This document shows positions 47,971-56,992 of a DNA stretch of 64,000 nucleotides, piece after piece; the stretch's first letter is position 1, and the number at the start of each line of letters is the position of its first letter. Source of the DNA: Rhizobium binae (GTDB lineage Bacteria; Pseudomonadota; Alphaproteobacteria; Rhizobiales; Rhizobiaceae); contig NZ_CP071604.1 of the NCBI RefSeq assembly GCF_017357225.1, positions 4,390,001 to 4,454,000 of the forward strand. The letters are read 5' to 3'. The notes beneath the pieces are model-generated. The model worked only from the letters and a program-made list of their open reading frames with translations, ran no database searches and was not told the origin of the DNA. The position numbers and the translations under genes were made by a program.

Positions 47971-49509
47971 ATGAATATCGCCGTCCTCGATCTCGCCACC
48001 GAAACCGCCAAGCTGCTCGCCGAACTCGGCGTCGACGCCGGCCGCTATCATGGCGGCACGCTTTCCGTCACCTCGCCGGTGACGGGCAAGGAAATCGGCA
48101 AACTGACAGAGCACACCGTTTCCGAGACGAAGGCGGCGATCGAAGAGGCGCACAAGGCGTTCCTCGAATGGCGTGTCGTTCCAGCACCGAAGCGCGGCGA
48201 GCTGGTCCGCCTGCTCGGTGAGGAGCTGCGTGCCGCCAAGACCGCGCTCGGCCGTCTCGTCTCGATCGAAGTCGGCAAGATCACCTCGGAAGGCCTCGGC
48301 GAAGTCCAGGAGATGATCGATATCTGCGATTTCGCCGTCGGCCTGTCCCGCCAGCTCTACGGCCTGACGATCGCCACTGAGCGCTCCGAGCACCGGATGA
48401 TGGAAAGCTGGCATCCGCTCGGTGTGGTCGGCATCATCTCGGCCTTCAACTTCCCGGTCGCCGTCTGGTCGTGGAATGCAGCGCTTGCGATGGTCTGCGG
48501 CAATTCCACCGTCTGGAAACCTTCGGAAAAGACGCCGTTGACCGCACTTGCGGTGCAGGCGCTGTTCGAAAAGGCGCTGAAGCGCTTCGTTGCCGAGGGC
48601 GGCACGGCGCCGGCCAATCTCTCGACCTTGATCATCGGCGGCCGCGATGTCGGCGAGGTGCTGGTCGACCACCCGAAAATCCCGCTCGTGTCCGCTACGG
48701 GTTCCACGGCCATGGGCCGCGCCGTCGGCCCACGCCTGTCGCAGCGTTTTGCCCGCGCCATCCTCGAACTCGGCGGCAACAATGCGGCAATCGTCTGCCC
48801 GAGCGCCGATCTCGACCTGACGCTGCGCGGCGTCGCCTTCTCCGCCATGGGCACGGCCGGCCAGCGCTGCACGACGCTCCGCCGTCTCTTCGTGCATGAA
48901 AGCGTCTACGACCAGCTGGTGCCGCGTCTGCAGAAGGCCTACGGCTCGGTCACCATCGGCAATCCGCTCGAAGCGGGCACGCTGGTTGGACCGCTGATCG
49001 ACGGCCAGGCCTTTGAGAAGATGCAGGCAGCACTTGGCGAGGCGCGATCGGCCGGCGGCAAGGTGACCGGCGGCGGGCGCGTCGACAACGGTTCGGCCGA
49101 TGCCTTCTATGTTCGCCCCGCGCTTGTCGAAATGCCCGATCAGACCGGACCGGTCGAACACGAGACCTTCGCGCCCATTCTTTACGTGATGAAATACAGC
49201 GATTTCGACGCGGTGCTGGCCCTGCACAACGCCGTGCCGCAGGGGCTGTCCTCGTCGATATTCACCAACGACATGCGCGAGGCGGAAACCTTCGTCTCGG
49301 CGCGCGGTTCCGATTGCGGTATCGCCAATGTCAATCTCGGGCCTTCGGGCGCCGAGATCGGCGGCGCCTTCGGCGGGGAGAAGGAAACCGGCGGCGGACG
49401 CGAATCCGGCTCCGATGCCTGGAAGGCCTATATGCGCCGCGCCACCAACACGATCAATTACGGCAGCACGCTGCCGCTTGCGCAAGGCGTCAAGTTCGAC
49501 GTCGAATAG
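47971..49509 (+). CDS. amaB: Aldehyde dehydrogenase, probable L-aminoadipate-semialdehyde dehydrogenase (AmaB)
   Basis: A 512-residue NAD(P)-dependent aldehyde dehydrogenase. Seen: F-N-F-P-V-A-V-W-S-W-N near 160, W-K-P-S-E-K-T near 184, E-L-G-G-N-N near 267 with the catalytic Glu, and G-Q-R-C-T-T-L near 302 with the catalytic Cys. The E-L-G-G-N-N and G-Q-R-C-T forms are those of the ALDH7/antiquitin group, which oxidises 2-aminoadipate semialdehyde to 2-aminoadipate. The operon context with hglS agrees. The start M-N-I-A-V is preceded by TTGGAA. A terminator follows. The opposite strand has a long open frame that I judge to be a shadow. Confidence 0.9.
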   Translation: MNIAVLDLATETAKLLAELGVDAGRYHGGTLSVTSPVTGKEIGKLTEHTVSETKAAIEEAHKAFLEWRVVPAPKRGELVRLLGEELRAAKTALGRLVSIEVGKITSEGLGEVQEMIDICDFAVGLSRQLYGLTIATERSEHRMMESWHPLGVVGIISAFNFPVAVWSWNAALAMVCGNSTVWKPSEKTPLTALAVQALFEKALKRFVAEGGTAPANLSTLIIGGRDVGEVLVDHPKIPLVSATGSTAMGRAVGPRLSQRFARAILELGGNNAAIVCPSADLDLTLRGVAFSAMGTAGQRCTTLRRLFVHESVYDQLVPRLQKAYGSVTIGNPLEAGTLVGPLIDGQAFEKMQAALGEARSAGGKVTGGGRVDNGSADAFYVRPALVEMPDQTGPVEHETFAPILYVMKYSDFDAVLALHNAVPQGLSSSIFTNDMREAETFVSARGSDCGIANVNLGPSGAEIGGAFGGEKETGGGRESGSDAWKAYMRRATNTINYGSTLPLAQGVKFDVE

Positions 49510-49522
49510 GCGCAGTGACGAG

Positions 49523-49552
49523 AAAGGCGGCGTTCGCGCGCCGCCGCCTTTT
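49523..49552 (+). terminator. Intrinsic terminator of the lysine-catabolic operon
   Basis: AAAGGCGGCG (49523-49532) pairs with CGCCGCCTTTT after a short GC-rich loop, ending in TTTT. It begins 14 bp after the amaB stop. Confidence 0.8.
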
Positions 49553-49582
49553 CACTGCATTGGGATTTATTCCCTGAAAATA

Positions 49583-49597
49583 TGAAATACTTGGTCA
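49583..49597. promoter_or_regulatory. Iron-responsive (IRO) box 1, RirA type
   Basis: TGAAATACTTGGTCA fits the TGA-N9-TCA box bound by RirA, the rhizobial iron-repressor. It lies 100 bp before the ferric-iron binding-protein gene and is nearly repeated 50 bp downstream. Confidence 0.7.
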
Positions 49598-49632
49598 AGA
49601 TATTGTGATGCTTTTTTCGTCGCAATCAAACT

Positions 49633-49647
49633 TGAAATAGCTAGTCA
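49633..49647. promoter_or_regulatory. Iron-responsive (IRO) box 2, RirA type
   Basis: TGAAATAGCTAGTCA fits TGA-N9-TCA and shares 12 of 15 bases with box 1. The match runs on into AAGA at both sites. It lies 50 bp before the ATG of the iron-binding protein gene. Confidence 0.72.
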
Positions 49648-49697
49648 AGAAAAATATACGCCTCTTACCACCCTCGGGAAGCCCGGGTGACATTGCC

Positions 49698-50732
49698 ATG
49701 GAGGTCAGCTTGACTATTGCTCTTAACCGTTTCTCCCACCTGCTGGCGCTTGCCGCTTCGCTTCTCTCCGCCACGACGCTGGCCGGCAGCGCCAGTGCGC
49801 AGGATGAAGGCCTCGTCGTCTACAATGCCCAGCACGAAAGCCTGGGCCGCCAGTGGATCGATGCCTTCACCAAGGAGACCGGCATCAAGGTGACCGTGCG
49901 CCAGGGCAGCGACATGCAGTTCGCCAACCAGCTCATCCAGGAGGGCGATGCCTCTCCGGCCGACGTCTTCCTGACGGAGAATTCGCCGGCGATGACGCTG
50001 GTCGACGGCGCGGGCCTCTTCGCCCCGGTCGAGAAGGATACGCTTGATCAGGTTCCCGATCAGTACCGCCCGGCCGACGGCATGTGGACCGGTATTGCCG
50101 CCCGCACCACCGTCTTTGCCTATGACAAGACGAAGCTTACCGAGGACAAGCTGCCGAAGTCTATGCTCGACCTCGCCGATCCCGCCTGGAAGGGCCGCTG
50201 GGGTGCGGCGCCCGCCGGCGCCGATTTCCAGGCCATCGTCGCAGCGCTGCTGCAGCTCAAGGGCGAAGACGCCACCAAGACATGGCTGAACGGCCTCAAG
50301 GACAACGCCACCCCCTACAAGGGCAACAGCGTTGCCATGAAGGCGGTCAATGCAGGCGAAGTCGAAGGCGCAATCATCTACCACTATTACTGGTTCGGCG
50401 ATCAGGCCAAAACAGGAGAGAACAGCAAGAATGTCGGCCTGCACTACTTCAAGAACCAGGATCCGGGCGCTTTCGTCAGCGTCTCGGGCGGCGGCGTCCT
50501 GAAGTCCACCCAGCATATGAAGGAAGCCCAGGCCTTCCTGAAGTTCATCACCGGCAAGGCCGGCCAGGCGGTTCTGAAGGACGGCACGTCCTATGAATAT
50601 GCCATCGGCAAGGACGCAGCCTCCAGCGACAAGCTGACGCCGCTCGCCGATCTCAACGCGCCGAAAGTCGAGGCTTCGACGCTGGACAGCAAGAAGGTCG
50701 TGGAGCTGATGACGGCCGCCGGCCTGATCTGA
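49698..50732 (+). CDS. Ferric-iron ABC transporter substrate-binding protein (FbpA/AfuA-like)
   Basis: A 344-residue periplasmic binding protein. The signal peptide runs to about residue 35 (hydrophobic Leu/Ala core, cut after A-S-A). The mature part opens L-V-V-Y-N-A-Q-H, typical of iron-binding proteins of this family. The paired tyrosines that hold Fe(III) are visible in I-I-Y-H-Y-Y-W-F near 226. First gene of a transporter operon preceded by two RirA-type boxes, so it is expected to be switched on when iron is scarce. The start could be the TTG 12 bp later. Confidence 0.9.
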   Translation: MEVSLTIALNRFSHLLALAASLLSATTLAGSASAQDEGLVVYNAQHESLGRQWIDAFTKETGIKVTVRQGSDMQFANQLIQEGDASPADVFLTENSPAMTLVDGAGLFAPVEKDTLDQVPDQYRPADGMWTGIAARTTVFAYDKTKLTEDKLPKSMLDLADPAWKGRWGAAPAGADFQAIVAALLQLKGEDATKTWLNGLKDNATPYKGNSVAMKAVNAGEVEGAIIYHYYWFGDQAKTGENSKNVGLHYFKNQDPGAFVSVSGGGVLKSTQHMKEAQAFLKFITGKAGQAVLKDGTSYEYAIGKDAASSDKLTPLADLNAPKVEASTLDSKKVVELMTAAGLI

Positions 50733-50807
50733 CACTTCTGCCGCAGGCTTGCAGCAGCCAAAACTATTGCTTTTGGCTCAAGAAAACCTTAGGGCATGAC
50801 GAAATCC

Positions 50808-50843
50808 GGCAACCGCCCTTTAAAGGCGGTTGCCTTCCTTTTT
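50808..50843 (+). terminator. Internal terminator/attenuator between binding protein and permease genes
   Basis: GGCAACCGCC (50808-50817) and GGCGGTTGCC (50825-50834) form a perfect 10-bp stem, extended by T/A pairs in the loop, followed by TTCCTTTTT. It would let the binding protein be made in excess of the permease. It also argues that translation of the permease starts downstream of it. Confidence 0.82.
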
Positions 50844-50924
50844 CAGCGTGTGAAGGCATCGGCCTTGCTGCAGGACAACAGATTGCTCGCATCCGGTACC
50901 GAGGCGCCGGCCGCGCCGGGGACC

Positions 50925-52463
50925 ATGCGAATGGTTTTGCCGCGCGGGCGCATGCCGCACGCGTCCGTCGTTCTCCTTGCAACGGCGGTCGCTCTATTCA
51001 GTCTCGTGCCGCTCGGCTTCATCGGCTGGATCACCTATGATGTCGGCTGGGAAACCGTGAAGGCGCTCGTCTTCCGGGCGCGGGTCGGCGACCTCCTCAT
51101 CAACACGGTTCTCTTGGAGTCGATCACCGTTCCGCTGTCGATCGCGCTGGCCGTGACGCTTGCCTGGCTGACCGAGCGGACGGATGTTCCTTTCGCCAGG
51201 CTGTGGGCCTGGCTCGCCATCGCGCCGCTCGCCGTGCCGGCCTTCGTGCACAGCTATGCCTGGGTCAGCCTCATTCCCGGCATGCGCGGCCTGCAGAGCG
51301 GCGTCTTCGTTTCGGTGATCGCCTATTACCCCTTCCTCTATCTGCCGGTCGCCGCAGCCTTGCGCCGTCTGGATCCGGCGATCGAAGATGCAGCGGCCTC
51401 GCTCGGCCTCAATCCCTGGCGTGTGTTCTTCCGCGCCGTCCTGCCGCAACTGAGATTCGCCATCTGCGGCGGCTCGCTGCTGATCGCGCTGCACCTGCTT
51501 TCGGAATACGGCCTGTTCGTCATGATCCGCTTCGACACGTTCGCGACGGCGATCGTCGACCAGTTCCAGTCTTCCTACAACAGCCCGGCCTCCAATATGC
51601 TCGGCGGCGTGCTCGTCGCCTGCTGTCTTTTCCTGCTTGGCCTCGAAGTGCTGCTGCGCGGCAACGAACGTTATGCCCGCGTCGGCGCCGGCTCGCCGCG
51701 TCCGGCCGACCGCCGGCGTCTCGGCTGGTTCATGGTGCCGGCCATCTCGCTGCCCGTCGTCCTGGCGGTGCTGACCCTCGGCGTGCCGCTTGTGACGCTT
51801 GGCCGCTGGCTCTATCTCGGCGGCAGCGAGATCTGGCGTATCGAGGTCGCCAGCGCCTTCGTGCAGACGATCGTGCTCGCCCTTGCCGGCGGCGTGCTGG
51901 CGACGGTTGCCGCGGCCCCGATGGCGTGGCTGTCCGTGCGCGCACCCGGCCGCTTGCAGCGGCTGCTCGAAGCCTGCCACTATTATGTCGGGTCGCTGCC
52001 GGGTGTCGTCGTGGCGCTGGCGCTGGTGACGATCACCGTGCGCCTGATGCTGCCGCTCTATCAGACTTTCGCAACCCTGCTCGTCGCCTATGTGATGCTT
52101 TTTCTGCCGCGCGCCATGGTCGGGCTGCGCACCAGCATCGCCCAGGCGCCGGTGGAGTTGGAGCGCGCCGCGATGGGCCTCGGCCGCACCCCCGGCCAGG
52201 CGGTGCGGCAGATCACCATGCGGCTTGCCGCGCCCGGAGCCGCCGCCAGCGTGGCGCTCGCCGCACTCGGCATCACCAATGAACTCACGGCGACGCTGAT
52301 GCTTGCGCCCAATGGCGTCGATACGCTGGCGACGAAATTCTGGTCGCTGACCAGCGAAATCGATTATGTCTCTGCCGCCCCCTACGCCTTCATGATGATC
52401 GTGCTGTCATTGCCGCTCACCCTCACGCTCTATACGCAATCGAAACGGACCGCTGGCCAATGA
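50925..52463 (+). CDS. Ferric-iron ABC transporter permease (FbpB-like, fused double permease)
   Basis: About 512 residues with some 12 hydrophobic helices and two permease halves, each with an EAA-type loop ([12 protein letters not shown] near 150 and [11 protein letters not shown] near 413). This is the FbpB/CysTW-like duplicated permease for Fe(III). The frame is open from an ATG at 50796, but that stretch contains the terminator hairpin, so the start is set at 50925 (GGGG 4 bases upstream) or 50952. The stop overlaps the ATPase start by 4 bp. Confidence 0.88.
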   Translation: MRMVLPRGRMPHASVVLLATAVALFSLVPLGFIGWITYDVGWETVKALVFRARVGDLLINTVLLESITVPLSIALAVTLAWLTERTDVPFARLWAWLAIAPLAVPAFVHSYAWVSLIPGMRGLQSGVFVSVIAYYPFLYLPVAAALRRLDPAIEDAAASLGLNPWRVFFRAVLPQLRFAICGGSLLIALHLLSEYGLFVMIRFDTFATAIVDQFQSSYNSPASNMLGGVLVACCLFLLGLEVLLRGNERYARVGAGSPRPADRRRLGWFMVPAISLPVVLAVLTLGVPLVTLGRWLYLGGSEIWRIEVASAFVQTIVLALAGGVLATVAAAPMAWLSVRAPGRLQRLLEACHYYVGSLPGVVVALALVTITVRLMLPLYQTFATLLVAYVMLFLPRAMVGLRTSIAQAPVELERAAMGLGRTPGQAVRQITMRLAAPGAAASVALAALGITNELTATLMLAPNGVDTLATKFWSLTSEIDYVSAAPYAFMMIVLSLPLTLTLYTQSKRTAGQ

Positions 52464-53497
52464 CGCTGCTTACGATCGAAAACATCAGCAAGTGTTACGG
52501 CCCGGTCCAGGCGCTGAAGGATATTTCGCTCGAAGTACAGGCGGGCAGCCGCACCGCCGTCGTCGGGCCGTCCGGTTCGGGCAAAACGACGCTGCTGCGT
52601 ATCATTGCCGGCTTCGAGCAGGCCGACGCCGGCAGGGTGACCCTGGATGGCGACGTGCTGGCGGACGGTCCGGCCGCAGTGCCGGCCCATAAGCGCGGCA
52701 TCGGCATCGTTTCGCAGGACGGAGCGCTGTTTCCGCATCTGAGCGTCGCCGAAAATATCGGTTTCGGTTTCGAGAAAGGGGCGGTGGATCGCGAGAAGCG
52801 CATCGTCGATCTGCTCGATATGGTCGAGCTCGATCGTGGCATGCTGGCGCGGCGCCCGCACCAGCTTTCCGGCGGCCAGCAGCAGCGCGTGGCGCTCGCC
52901 CGCGCGCTCGGCCGCAAGCCGCGGCTGATGCTGCTCGACGAGCCATTCTCGGCGCTCGATACCGGCCTGCGTGAAAACATGCGCAAGGTGGTGGCGCGCG
53001 TGCTGCAGGCGGCCGGCATTACCGCCGTTCTGGTGACGCATGATCAGGAAGAGGCGCTGAGCTTTGCCGATCAGGTGGCGGTCTTGAGGGAAGGGCGGCT
53101 GATCCAGGCCGGATCGCCGCAATCATTGTATCTGCATCCCAAGGATCGCGAGACGGCGCTGTTCCTCGGCGATGCCGTCTTGCTGCCCGCCATCATCCGG
53201 AACGGTCTGGCCGACTGCGCCCTCGGCCACGTCGCCGTCGACGACAGCCGGCAGGGCAAGGCGGAGATCATGCTGCGGCCCGAACAGATCCGTGTCATTG
53301 CCGATGAAAGCGATCGCGATCATGGCGGACGTGTCGTCGAGGTGGAATTCGGCGGCGCGGTCTGCACCGTTGCCGTTTCGCTTGACGGCGTCGCCCTGCC
53401 GCCGATCCGGATCAAGACCTCAAGCGTCGCGCTGCCGGCGCGCGGCGATCTCGTTCGCCTCGATATATCTGGCAAGGCGCACGTCTTCGAACGGTAA
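52460..53497 (+). CDS. Ferric-iron ABC transporter ATPase (FbpC-like)
   Basis: A 345-residue ATPase. Walker A G-P-S-G-S-G-K-T near 38, Q-loop [10 protein letters not shown] near 85, signature L-S-G-G-Q-Q-Q-R near 137, Walker [11 protein letters not shown] near 158, switch His in V-T-H-D near 194, then a C-terminal TOBE-type domain (M-L-R-P-E-Q-I-R near 275). It powers iron uptake with the two preceding genes. Its TAA touches the stop of the convergent Glycoamylase-domain gene with no gap. Confidence 0.92.
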   Translation: MTLLTIENISKCYGPVQALKDISLEVQAGSRTAVVGPSGSGKTTLLRIIAGFEQADAGRVTLDGDVLADGPAAVPAHKRGIGIVSQDGALFPHLSVAENIGFGFEKGAVDREKRIVDLLDMVELDRGMLARRPHQLSGGQQQRVALARALGRKPRLMLLDEPFSALDTGLRENMRKVVARVLQAAGITAVLVTHDQEEALSFADQVAVLREGRLIQAGSPQSLYLHPKDRETALFLGDAVLLPAIIRNGLADCALGHVAVDDSRQGKAEIMLRPEQIRVIADESDRDHGGRVVEVEFGGAVCTVAVSLDGVALPPIRIKTSSVALPARGDLVRLDISGKAHVFER

Positions 53498-54832
53498 TCA
53501 GCCGACCTTGCGTATCAGCTCTTCCGGCTCGATGCCTTCGAGCCAGCCGCCGGCAAAACCGGCGCGCTCGAGTCCGAGGCGGATGACCGGCGACTGCCGC
53601 ATCAGTCTCCAGATGAAGTCGGAGCGCGCATTTTCGAGGGTCATGACGACAAGACCCTGGTCGATGCCGACAGTGCGGTCGTCGACCCAGCCCTCCGGCC
53701 GCTTGGTCTTGACCGTCGGATTGAAGCCGCCGGGAAAGCCGCCTTCCAAGAGCAGGTTCGGATAGCTGGTCAGAAGCGCCTTGGTGCCGTCGAGAGCCGC
53801 CTGCCGGTCATAGGGCAGGCAGGCGAGCGCCGCCCAGGGCGCAATCGTCCCGTCATCGGGACCGAGCGGCGCGCCGCGCGCGGCATAACCCAGAACCTTC
53901 GGCTGGCGGCCACCGCGCATGCGCCGTGTCGGCGGCGGGCCGTCGCAGGCGGAGAAGCCCCAGATATTCCTGTTATAGCCGACAAACTGGCCGGGATTGC
54001 GCTCGGCGTAATCCCGCTGGACATTGATGACGACCTGGGTGTTGCGGAAATAATCCCAGTTTCGCTCTGCCATCGGCTTGTCCTGAATGCCGCGGAAATC
54101 GATCCAGGCATGCGAGAAAAGATGGATGAAGAGCGGGCCAGCGTAGAGATAGGGCTGTTCACCGTGCATCATCCAGGAATAGCTCGACGTGAAGGTGTCG
54201 TAGCAGGATTGCGGGATAGGATGCGTCGGCGAGGCGAGCGCCAGGGCATAAAGGATGATCGCCTCATCGAAGCCGTGATAGCGCCAGCGCAGGAAGCCGG
54301 ATGAAGGCTTCCACCCCATGGAGATGGTATCGCCCTTGTTCAGCGCCCAGCGCCAGTCGACGCGTTCGTAGATGAAGGTCGCGAGTTCCCGGATTTCGGT
54401 CTCCGTCTCGTTGTCTTCACGATCGAAATATTGCGCTGAGGTCAGGACGCCGGCGATGAGCAGCGCGGTGTCGATGGTCGAAAGCTCGCTGTTCCAGGCG
54501 CGGTTGCCGGTATCCATGTGCAGGAAATGGTAGAAGAAGCCGCGGTGGCCGGTCGCATGACGCTCCTCGCCTTGGCGTGCCTCAGCAAAGAAACGCAGCG
54601 TATTGACCGTTCTTTCGGCCGCTTCCTTGCGGGTGATCCAGCAACGTTCGACAGCAACGGGATAGGAGGAAAGGGCAAAGCCGACAGCCGCGATGCTCGC
54701 CGGCACGCCGCCGATCGAGGTATCGGCCACCAGGCCATTCTCGGGATTGGAATATTTCAGGAAATACTTGAATGCCGAATGCTGCAGCCTGTCGACCAGG
54801 GCTGCATCAATGTCTTCAATCCGTTGCAGCAT
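53498..54832 (-). CDS. Glycoamylase-domain (PF10091/GH144-like) protein
   Basis: A 444-residue soluble protein of the Glycoamylase family, (alpha/alpha)6-barrel type. Blocks: S-S-Y-P-V-A-V-E-R near 56, R-G-F-F-Y-H-F-L near 100, E-L-S-T-I-D-T-A-L-L near 121, Y-L-Y-A-G-P-L-F-I-H near 230 and F-S-A-C-D-G-P near 295. The E-L-S-x-I-D-T segment holds likely catalytic acids. Characterised relatives cut beta-1,2-glucan (GH144), which rhizobia make as cyclic glucan, so a role in its turnover is a fair guess. No signal peptide is visible, so it seems cytoplasmic. Monocistronic. Confidence 0.85.
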   Translation of the reverse strand: MLQRIEDIDAALVDRLQHSAFKYFLKYSNPENGLVADTSIGGVPASIAAVGFALSSYPVAVERCWITRKEAAERTVNTLRFFAEARQGEERHATGHRGFFYHFLHMDTGNRAWNSELSTIDTALLIAGVLTSAQYFDREDNETETEIRELATFIYERVDWRWALNKGDTISMGWKPSSGFLRWRYHGFDEAIILYALALASPTHPIPQSCYDTFTSSYSWMMHGEQPYLYAGPLFIHLFSHAWIDFRGIQDKPMAERNWDYFRNTQVVINVQRDYAERNPGQFVGYNRNIWGFSACDGPPPTRRMRGGRQPKVLGYAARGAPLGPDDGTIAPWAALACLPYDRQAALDGTKALLTSYPNLLLEGGFPGGFNPTVKTKRPEGWVDDRTVGIDQGLVVMTLENARSDFIWRLMRQSPVIRLGLERAGFAGGWLEGIEPEELIRKVG

Positions 54833-55314
54833 AGGCTCCTACCCAACTGTTGCATCGCCCCATGCTTGATCATGGTGGCCGTCCCCGGGCAAATCAAACC
54901 CTTTTGATTCGCAAGGATAAGAGAACACAAACGGCGGGTATCGGTCGTTAACAATTATCGGTGAAATAATATCTAGCATAAGTCATATAAGCGGTGCAGC
55001 AAAAGAGGGGCGCTCGCGCCGCCGCGGCACAGCTTATCTCTTACAGTACTTGTCACCTCGCGCCACCCTGCAAGGCGGCCGCCTATGACCGATCGCATCG
55101 GCCCACATGCCCAGGCCTCGTGGTCGCGGAGACGTGCGGCAGCAACGTATACTCAACGTAAAGATCGCCGGCGCAGACCCTCGCATACGCTCATCGTGCC
55201 GTAGTCGCGCAGCATCAGCATAGCCGAAGTGCCGAGAATTTCAGGTCAGGCCGTAAATCCCGCCATCCCGAACATCCCTTTTGGGAAATCTTCTCTCGGT
55301 GGCTCGGTGAGACC
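54833..55314. other. 482-bp intergenic region, no gene seen
   Basis: It separates the Glycoamylase-domain gene (start at 54832) from the end of the M81 peptidase gene. The part next to 54833-55000 is AT-richer and should hold the Glycoamylase-gene promoter. I see no reading frame of quality, no tRNA and no strong hairpin. Confidence 0.5.
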
Positions 55315-56757
55315 TTAGGCCTGAGGTGACCGCGCAGAGAGGAAGACCTGCGGCTCGAAGGTAAAATCCCTTTCGAAAGGATAGGTTGGATGCTGTTTGC
55401 GCAGCCGCGGCAGGCGCTCGACGAACTGATCGACGACGCCCTCCGACAGCGCCATCAGGTTCGGATTGGCGATCATCGCCAGTTCCGGCGACAGATAACC
55501 CGATTTGACGACGATGATTTTGGCCGCATGCGGGTCGAGCCCGAGCCGGGTCAAGTCGGCGATATGGTGATAGGGCCGCCGCTTGGCCGACAGCACGAGA
55601 TCGATGCCACCGAGCGAGACCACCGCCTGACGGTCTGAAGGATCAAGCGTTTCGTGCAGGAACTTGACGATGAAACGGGCAATGACCGGCTTGCTGCCTC
55701 GGGTATCGAGCGAAGCGCCGACGCTGAGTTCCAGCTCGCGACCCACCCCGGCAGCGTAACAGGCCTCGGTCGCTTGGCGATCGGCAATACCGGCAAAGAC
55801 GACACCGGTGGCGTTTCTGGAAATCAACTCGGCCAGGACGTCGGCTCGATCGCCGACGCCGCCGCCGGTCGGGTTGTCGCCGGATTCGGCGAGCACGACA
55901 GGAGCCGTCGGGCTGGCGATGGCTCTCGCGACGCATTCTTCAACGGAGCCCGTCTCGCAACCGAAGACAAAGTCCTCGCGTGCATCCCAATAGGCCTGGG
56001 CAAGGCGCTTGGCCTCACGCTCGAGCACGTCGGGATCGGTACCGGTCATGATGGCGGCGGCCGTAGCACGCGGCTCATCGGCCCAGACGTAGCCGACCAT
56101 CAGCGATGCATCCCAGACGCCGTCGATCGCGTCGATGTCAGGCAACATGGCATAGAGGCTCTTAGCCGGCTCATCGACGGTGCTGGTCCGCTCGCCGGGC
56201 AGCACGACCGGGATCGGCGCCCAGAGAACAAGCGGTCTTACCCCTGTTTTCAGGCTTTTCACCAGCATGGAGACCGATCGGCGCATTGTCTCCTCGACAT
56301 CGATATGCGGCGCCGTGCGATAGGTCGAATAGATGTCGAGCGCATCGATGATGCGTTGGGTGACGTTGCCGTGCAGGTCGTAGCTTGCCGAAACCGTGCA
56401 ATCCTCGCCGACCAGCGCGCGCGCCGCACCGATCCAGTCACCCTCGGCATCTTCCATGCCGTCCACATACATGGCGCCGTGCATGGCAAGATAGAGCCCG
56501 TCGAGCGGCAGCAGCGGTTTCAGCCGCTCGAGAAATTCGCGCTTGAACGCCTCATAGGTGGCACGCGAAACCGGCCCGCCGGCAATGGCGCGGGCATGGA
56601 TCGTCGGCAGGAATTCCGCGTCATAGTCTCTGAGGAAGGCAAAGTAGGGCGACTCCAGCAGGCCCTCGCCGTGCAACACGCGAAAATCCCTCTCCTCGTT
56701 CAAAACGGGATTGTATGTGCTGCACTCGATATGAATGCCACCGACGGCGATGCGCAT
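55315..56757 (-). CDS. M81-family metallopeptidase (MlrC-like)
   Basis: A 480-residue protein with the MlrC/DUF1485 layout. The N-terminal domain shows G-G-I-H-I-E-C-S-T-Y-N-P near 6, A-M-H-G-A-M-Y near 102 and Y-D-L-H-G-N-V near 133 with likely Zn ligands. The C-terminal domain starts near 290 (A-E-S-G-D-N-P-T-G-G-G). MlrC was named from microcystin degradation, but relatives in non-degraders are common and their substrates unknown. The start M-R-I-A-V has GAGG 7 bases upstream; nine extra codons further up are unlikely. Confidence 0.88.
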   Translation of the reverse strand: MRIAVGGIHIECSTYNPVLNEERDFRVLHGEGLLESPYFAFLRDYDAEFLPTIHARAIAGGPVSRATYEAFKREFLERLKPLLPLDGLYLAMHGAMYVDGMEDAEGDWIGAARALVGEDCTVSASYDLHGNVTQRIIDALDIYSTYRTAPHIDVEETMRRSVSMLVKSLKTGVRPLVLWAPIPVVLPGERTSTVDEPAKSLYAMLPDIDAIDGVWDASLMVGYVWADEPRATAAAIMTGTDPDVLEREAKRLAQAYWDAREDFVFGCETGSVEECVARAIASPTAPVVLAESGDNPTGGGVGDRADVLAELISRNATGVVFAGIADRQATEACYAAGVGRELELSVGASLDTRGSKPVIARFIVKFLHETLDPSDRQAVVSLGGIDLVLSAKRRPYHHIADLTRLGLDPHAAKIIVVKSGYLSPELAMIANPNLMALSEGVVDQFVERLPRLRKQHPTYPFERDFTFEPQVFLSARSPQA

Positions 56758-56992
56758 GAGAGACCTCGGTTGATATGGGAGCAATCAGGAAAACAGGGGT
56801 GACGGTGAACTGAGAGCGGCGATTCGGCGGTCGCGCCGCCGCTCTCCGATCCTGATGATAGTTCGCAAAACGAGCCAATCAACCGCAATAAATGACGAAA
56901 TTCATTCGAGTCTCAGCCGGGATCCAGGACCGGATTGACCTTACGGAAGCTTCTCCGGAGGGCGCCATGGGTCACCGGGCGGGTAAAGTCGC

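Noticed and set aside
47872..49485. 537-codon open frame antisense to the aldehyde dehydrogenase gene
   Set aside because: Shadow of a GC-rich gene; Arg/Asp/His/Gly-rich with no family features, while the plus-strand frame has full ALDH motifs.
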